This document shows positions 5,899-8,500 of a DNA stretch of 8,500 bases, piece after piece (position 1 is the first letter of the stretch; each line of letters begins with the position of its first letter). This DNA comes from Paracraurococcus sp049315625. GTDB lineage: Bacteria; Pseudomonadota; Alphaproteobacteria; Acetobacterales; Acetobacteraceae. The notes under the pieces are model-generated. The model had not been told where the DNA came from and searched no databases. It was given only the letters and a program-made list of their open reading frames with translations. The position numbers were made by a program, and so were the translations under genes. The stretch lies in the NCBI GenBank assembly GCA_049315625.1, contig JBMOJU010000237.1:1-8500 (forward strand). The letters run 5' to 3'.

Positions 5899-7227
5899 AT
5901 GCTTGTGGGGATGCGGGTGGCAGCCGGCGCGCTTGCCCGGCTTCCGCGCACCGTGATGCACGGTAAGGTTGTATCGGCTGGCGGCGTCGCTTTTTCCATC
6001 GAAAGTCTCTCTCCCTGGTTGCGGCTCGGCGCCCGGCTGGACCTGACCGGCCCCGACGGCAACACCATCCCGGGGGAGGTGGTGGCGCTGCGCGACGGCC
6101 TTGCCACCGGCCTCGCCTTCGCCCCGCTGGATGGCATCGGCGCCGGCACCCCGGCCGTGCTCGGGCCGCCGGCGGCGCTGGCGGTGGATGCCAGCTGGCT
6201 GGGACGGGTGGTGGACCCGCTTGGCCGGCCGATCGACCGGCGCGGCCCGCTGCGCCCCGGCCCGGTATCGCGCCCGCTACGCGCCGCGCCGCCCCCGGCG
6301 GGCCAACGCGCCCGGCTGGGGGAACGGCTCGACCTCGGCGTGCGGGTGCTGGACGCCTTCGCCACCTGCCGGCGCGGCCAGCGGCTCGGCCTGTTCGCCG
6401 CCTCCGGCGTCGGCAAATCCACCCTGCTGGCCATGTTGGCGGCCAACGCTGCCTGCGACGTGGTGGTGCTCGGCCTGGTCGGCGAGCGCGGGCGGGAGTT
6501 GCGCGAGTTCATCGAGGACGATCTGGGCCCCGACGGGCTCGCCCGCGCCGTCGTCGTCTGCGCCACCTCGGACAGCCCGGCGCTGCTGCGGCGCGAAGCC
6601 GCCTATGCCGCCATGACGGTCGCCGAGCACTTCGCCGCCGCCGGGCAGCAGGTGCTGCTGCTGCTCGACAGCGTCACCCGCTTCGCCATGGCGCTGCGCG
6701 AGATCGGCCTGGCGGCCGGCGAACCGCCGGCGACGCGCGGCTACACCCCCGGCGTCTTCGCCGAGCTCCCGCGCCTGCTGGAACGCGCCGGCCCGCGGGA
6801 GGAGGGCAATCCGGGCAGCATCACCGGCCTATTCACCGTCCTGGTCGAGGGCGATGACCATGACGAGCCGGTGGCGGATGCGGTGCGCGGCATCCTCGAC
6901 GGCCATGTCGTGCTGGATCGACGGATCGGCGAGGCGGGCCGCTACCCGGCGGTCGACGTGCTGCGCAGCCTGTCGCGCACCGTGCCCGGCTGCCTGGCGC
7001 CGGCGGAGCGTGCGCTGATGCTGCGCGCCCGCCGCATCCTGTCGCTGCATGCCGAGATGGCCGACCTCGTCCGGCTCGGCGCCTATCGCGGCGGGACCGA
7101 CCCCGCGGTGGATGAGGCGATCCGCCTGGCACCGCGGATCGAGGCGATGCTGGCCCAGGGCAAGGGGGAGGGCGGGACGGTGGAGACCGCCTTCGCCGCG
7201 CTGGCGGAGGCGCTGGATGGCGGATGA
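5899..7227 (+). CDS. fliI: Flagellar type III export ATPase FliI
   Basis: Hexameric ATPase at the cytoplasmic base of the flagellum; with FliH and FliJ it feeds export substrates to the gate. The protein is 442 residues, the usual FliI length. The N-terminal beta-barrel is about 1-95, the F1-type ATPase core about 100-370, and a C-terminal helical domain follows. Walker A is AASGVGKST (167-175, Lys173); the family segment GLVGERGRELREFIEDDLG is at 192-210; PALLRREAAYAAMTVAEHF at 227-245; Walker B is VLLLLDSVTRFAMALREIG with Asp257; GYTPGVFAELPRLLERAG at 281-298. These match FliI/YscN ATPases rather than F1 beta or Rho. An adjacent fliJ makes FliI, not a virulence YscN, the sensible call. No fliH is present beside it. 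The first ~25 codons are less GC-rich than the rest. It is divergent from ctrA and overlaps fliJ by 11 bp. Confidence 0.95.
   Translation: MLVGMRVAAGALARLPRTVMHGKVVSAGGVAFSIESLSPWLRLGARLDLTGPDGNTIPGEVVALRDGLATGLAFAPLDGIGAGTPAVLGPPAALAVDASWLGRVVDPLGRPIDRRGPLRPGPVSRPLRAAPPPAGQRARLGERLDLGVRVLDAFATCRRGQRLGLFAASGVGKSTLLAMLAANAACDVVVLGLVGERGRELREFIEDDLGPDGLARAVVVCATSDSPALLRREAAYAAMTVAEHFAAAGQQVLLLLDSVTRFAMALREIGLAAGEPPATRGYTPGVFAELPRLLERAGPREEGNPGSITGLFTVLVEGDDHDEPVADAVRGILDGHVVLDRRIGEAGRYPAVDVLRSLSRTVPGCLAPAERALMLRARRILSLHAEMADLVRLGAYRGGTDPAVDEAIRLAPRIEAMLAQGKGEGGTVETAFAALAEALDGG
7206..7210 (+). promoter_or_regulatory. Shine-Dalgarno of fliJ inside fliI
   Basis: GGAGG lies within the fliI coding region, 6 nt before the ATG at 7217. 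It fixes the fliJ start and the 11-bp overlap with fliI. Confidence 0.7.
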
Positions 7228-7615
7228 TCCGCTCGGTGCGCTGGCGCGGCTGCGCCGGCTGGAAACCGCGGAGGCCAGGCGACGGCTGGCGGTCCAGCTC
7301 GGCCAGGAGGCGGCGGCGGAGCGGCGGCTGGGGGCCGCGGCGGCTGCCCTGCCGGCGGAGCATGCGGTGGACGGGGCCGCGTGGCGGCTATGGCTGCCGC
7401 GCGGCCTGGCGGAGCGGGACCGCGCCGCCCTGGCGCGTGACGATGCCGCGGCGCGGCGCGGCGCGGCGCAGGCCCTGCTGGCGGAATGCCGCGCGGCGGA
7501 GCGTGCCGTCGCGCAGCTGCGCGAGGCGCGGGCCGAAGCGGCGCGGCGGCTGGCGCTGCGCCGCGACCAGGCCCGGCTGGATGAGGCCGCACAGCGCACC
7601 CGCACCACGGCGTGA
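7217..7615 (+). CDS. fliJ: Flagellar export protein FliJ (coiled-coil stalk/chaperone)
   Basis: FliJ is a small helical hairpin that sits in the FliI ring like the gamma subunit of F1-ATPase and helps couple ATPase and export gate; it also escorts other chaperones. This protein is 132 residues (family about 140) and almost entirely Ala/Arg/Glu/Leu. Two long helices are likely, about 8-45 and 62-130, broken by a short stretch with prolines and tryptophans (ALPAEHAVDGAAWRLWLP, about 44-61). Sequence identity in this family is weak, so the call rests on length, coiled-coil character and position directly after and overlapping fliI. The start at 7217 has a strong GGAGG site. The same frame is open upstream inside fliI from 7049, but that part is shadow. 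The stop is 62 bp before the next gene. Confidence 0.85.
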   Translation: MADDPLGALARLRRLETAEARRRLAVQLGQEAAAERRLGAAAAALPAEHAVDGAAWRLWLPRGLAERDRAALARDDAAARRGAAQALLAECRAAERAVAQLREARAEAARRLALRRDQARLDEAAQRTRTTA

Positions 7616-7664
7616 CGCCGGCAGGGCACGACCGGCCCGCCTTGCGCGTTGGGCCTTCCGGCAT

Positions 7665-7669
7665 GGGAG
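7665..7669 (+). promoter_or_regulatory. Shine-Dalgarno of the small exported-protein gene
   Basis: GGGAG is 8 nt before the ATG at 7678 but only 2 nt before the ATG at 7672, so it selects 7678 as the start. Confidence 0.5.
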
Positions 7670-7677
7670 ACATGGCG

Positions 7678-7968
7678 ATGCATGACATTGGGCGATGGGC
7701 GATCCTGGCGGCGGCGCTGGCCGCCCCCGCAGCCCTGGCGCAGCCGGCGCCGCAGACCGCGCCGCCGGAGCGCATCGGCCCGGTCTGGGACCACCGCGAG
7801 CACCAGCCCAACCCGGCCGAGATCGAGGCGCGGGAGCGCGCGCGGGGCGTGCCGCAGCCGCGCCAGCCGGCGGAGGCGCAGGAGGTCGACAGGCTCTACC
7901 GCGATCTCACCGGCAGCGATCCGAACGCGGCGCCGCGCGCCACTTCGCGCGACACCGATCGGCGTTAG
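7678..7968 (+). CDS. Small predicted exported protein, unknown function
   Basis: I do not recognise a family. From the ATG at 7678 the product has 96 residues. It begins with a convincing Sec signal peptide: MHDIGR, then a hydrophobic core WAILAAALAAPAA, with a likely cleavage after ALA at about residue 21 (ALA|QP). The mature ~75 residues are hydrophilic, rich in Pro, Arg, Glu and Gln, without cysteine or membrane segments. A possible short helix EAQEVDRLYRDL lies near residues 68-79, and the tail looks disordered. Earlier in-frame starts (GTG 7612, ATG 7663, ATG 7672) would put charged or polar residues before the signal and have poorer ribosome-binding sites. It follows fliJ by 62 bp on the same strand with no visible promoter, so it may be co-transcribed; a periplasmic or cell-surface location is inferred. 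A role in motility is not shown. Confidence 0.7.
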   Translation: MHDIGRWAILAAALAAPAALAQPAPQTAPPERIGPVWDHREHQPNPAEIEARERARGVPQPRQPAEAQEVDRLYRDLTGSDPNAAPRATSRDTDRR

Positions 7969-8007
7969 CGCGGGATCGCCTACTGCCGCGACCAGACGGC
8001 GGCGGGA

Positions 8008-8042
8008 GCACGCCGCGCCGGCGCAAGCCGGCGCGGCCGTGC
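8008..8042. terminator. Strong hairpin between convergent genes, likely bidirectional terminator
   Basis: A perfect 11-bp stem, GCCGCGCCGGC (8012-8022) with GCCGGCGCGGC (8027-8037), closes a GCAA tetraloop (8023-8026). After a one-base bulge at 8038 it extends by four pairs (GCAC 8008-8011 with GTGC 8039-8042). It lies 39 bp after the small-gene stop and 8 bp after the hpd stop, the right place to end both transcripts. No T-run follows on either strand, so it is not a canonical intrinsic terminator. Confidence 0.65.
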
Positions 8043-8050
8043 CACGGCGG

Positions 8051-8500
8051 CTACTGCGCCGCCAGCACGCCGCGGCGGATCTGGTCCAGCTCGATGCTCT
8101 CGAACAGGGCGCGGAAATTGCCCTCGCCGAAGCCCTGGTCGCCCTTGCGCTGGATCAGCTCGAAGAAGATCGGGCCGATGACGGTGCCGGTGAAGATCTG
8201 CAGCAGTCGGCCGCCCTCCGGCGTCGGCGCGCCATCGGTCAGGATGCGGTTGCGCGCGAGGCGCGCGACCTCCTCCGCGCCCAGGTCCGGCATGCGCGTC
8301 GGCAGCAGCTCGTAATAGGTGTCGGGCGTGTCCATGAATTCGATGCCGGCCGCCCGCATCCCCTCGACGCTGGCGAAGATGTCGGTGGTGCCCAGCGCGA
8401 TGTGCTGGATGCCCTCGCCACCATAGGCCCGCAGGTACTCCTCGATCTGCGAGCGGTCGTCGCTGCTCTCGTTGATCGGGATGCGGATCTGGCCGCAGGG
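8051..8500 (-). CDS. hpd: 4-hydroxyphenylpyruvate dioxygenase, C-terminal part (5' end outside window)
   Basis: Fe(II) enzyme of tyrosine breakdown that converts 4-hydroxyphenylpyruvate and O2 to homogentisate and CO2. The last 149 residues are visible; the frame is open to the window edge at 8500. From the first visible residue: IRIPINES (5-12), GEGIQHIAL (28-36) with an iron-ligand His at 33, DTPDTYYELLP (57-67), GPIFFELIQRKG (109-120) with the iron-ligand Glu at 114, and the C-terminal gate helix region GFGEGNFRALFESIELDQ (123-140). These blocks are diagnostic of bacterial HPPD rather than of the related mandelate synthase. The first iron His lies upstream of the visible part. The C-terminus appears complete. 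The gene is unrelated to motility and marks the edge of the flagellar locus; it converges on the fliIJ run across a strong hairpin. It is also written hppD. Confidence 0.95.
   Translation of the reverse strand, partial: PCGQIRIPINESSDDRSQIEEYLRAYGGEGIQHIALGTTDIFASVEGMRAAGIEFMDTPDTYYELLPTRMPDLGAEEVARLARNRILTDGAPTPEGGRLLQIFTGTVIGPIFFELIQRKGDQGFGEGNFRALFESIELDQIRRGVLAAQ

Noticed and set aside
6829..7803. Minus-strand open frame of 324 codons opposite fliI, fliJ and the small gene
   Set aside because: Very Arg/Ala/Ser-rich with no motif. The plus-strand genes have good starts and, for fliI, strong family motifs.

Overview
The window is very GC-rich (about 70% by eye) and reads as the core genome of an alphaproteobacterium. 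The main reason is a CtrA cell-cycle/motility regulator whose receiver and DNA-binding helices closely match Caulobacter CtrA as I remember it. The hybrid CheA-REC, the che order A-W-Y-B-R, and ctrA placed beside fliI-fliJ also fit. Rhodospirillales, possibly Acetobacteraceae, is my best guess, but this is inferred from protein style and not proven.

Layout. (1) Positions 2-4894, plus strand: a chemotaxis operon holding cheA (5' end outside the window), cheW, cheY, cheB and cheR. The last four are joined by ATGA stop/start overlaps. CheA is a hybrid kinase carrying a second CheW-like domain and a receiver domain. (2) 4895-5009: a convergent intergenic gap with an imperfect 50-bp-spaced direct repeat that covers the cheR stop, and a perfect 10-bp hairpin. 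(3) 5010-5744, minus strand: ctrA. (4) 5745-5898: a divergent regulatory region between ctrA and fliI, much more AT-rich than its surroundings. It holds a short dyad, a GANTC site, a TTAA half-site and a possible RNA stem covering the fliI ribosome-binding site. (5) 5899-7968, plus strand: fliI (export ATPase), fliJ (its stalk/chaperone partner, overlapping fliI by 11 bp), then a small predicted exported protein. (6) 7969-8050: a very strong 11-bp hairpin between convergent genes. (7) 8051-8500, minus strand: the C-terminal part of 4-hydroxyphenylpyruvate dioxygenase, a tyrosine-catabolism gene that marks the edge of the motility locus.

How it works together. CheA/CheW relay receptor signals to CheY (motor output), to CheB (receptor demethylation) and to CheA's own REC domain, while CheR methylates receptors. 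FliI/FliJ energise flagellar protein export. CtrA, sitting between the two blocks and divergent from fliI, is the likely transcriptional controller of motility here. No mobile element, CRISPR array, tRNA or rRNA was seen. I see no convincing wholly new system. The best leads are the fliI leader structure, the CheV-like tail of CheA, and the small exported protein at the end of the fliIJ run.
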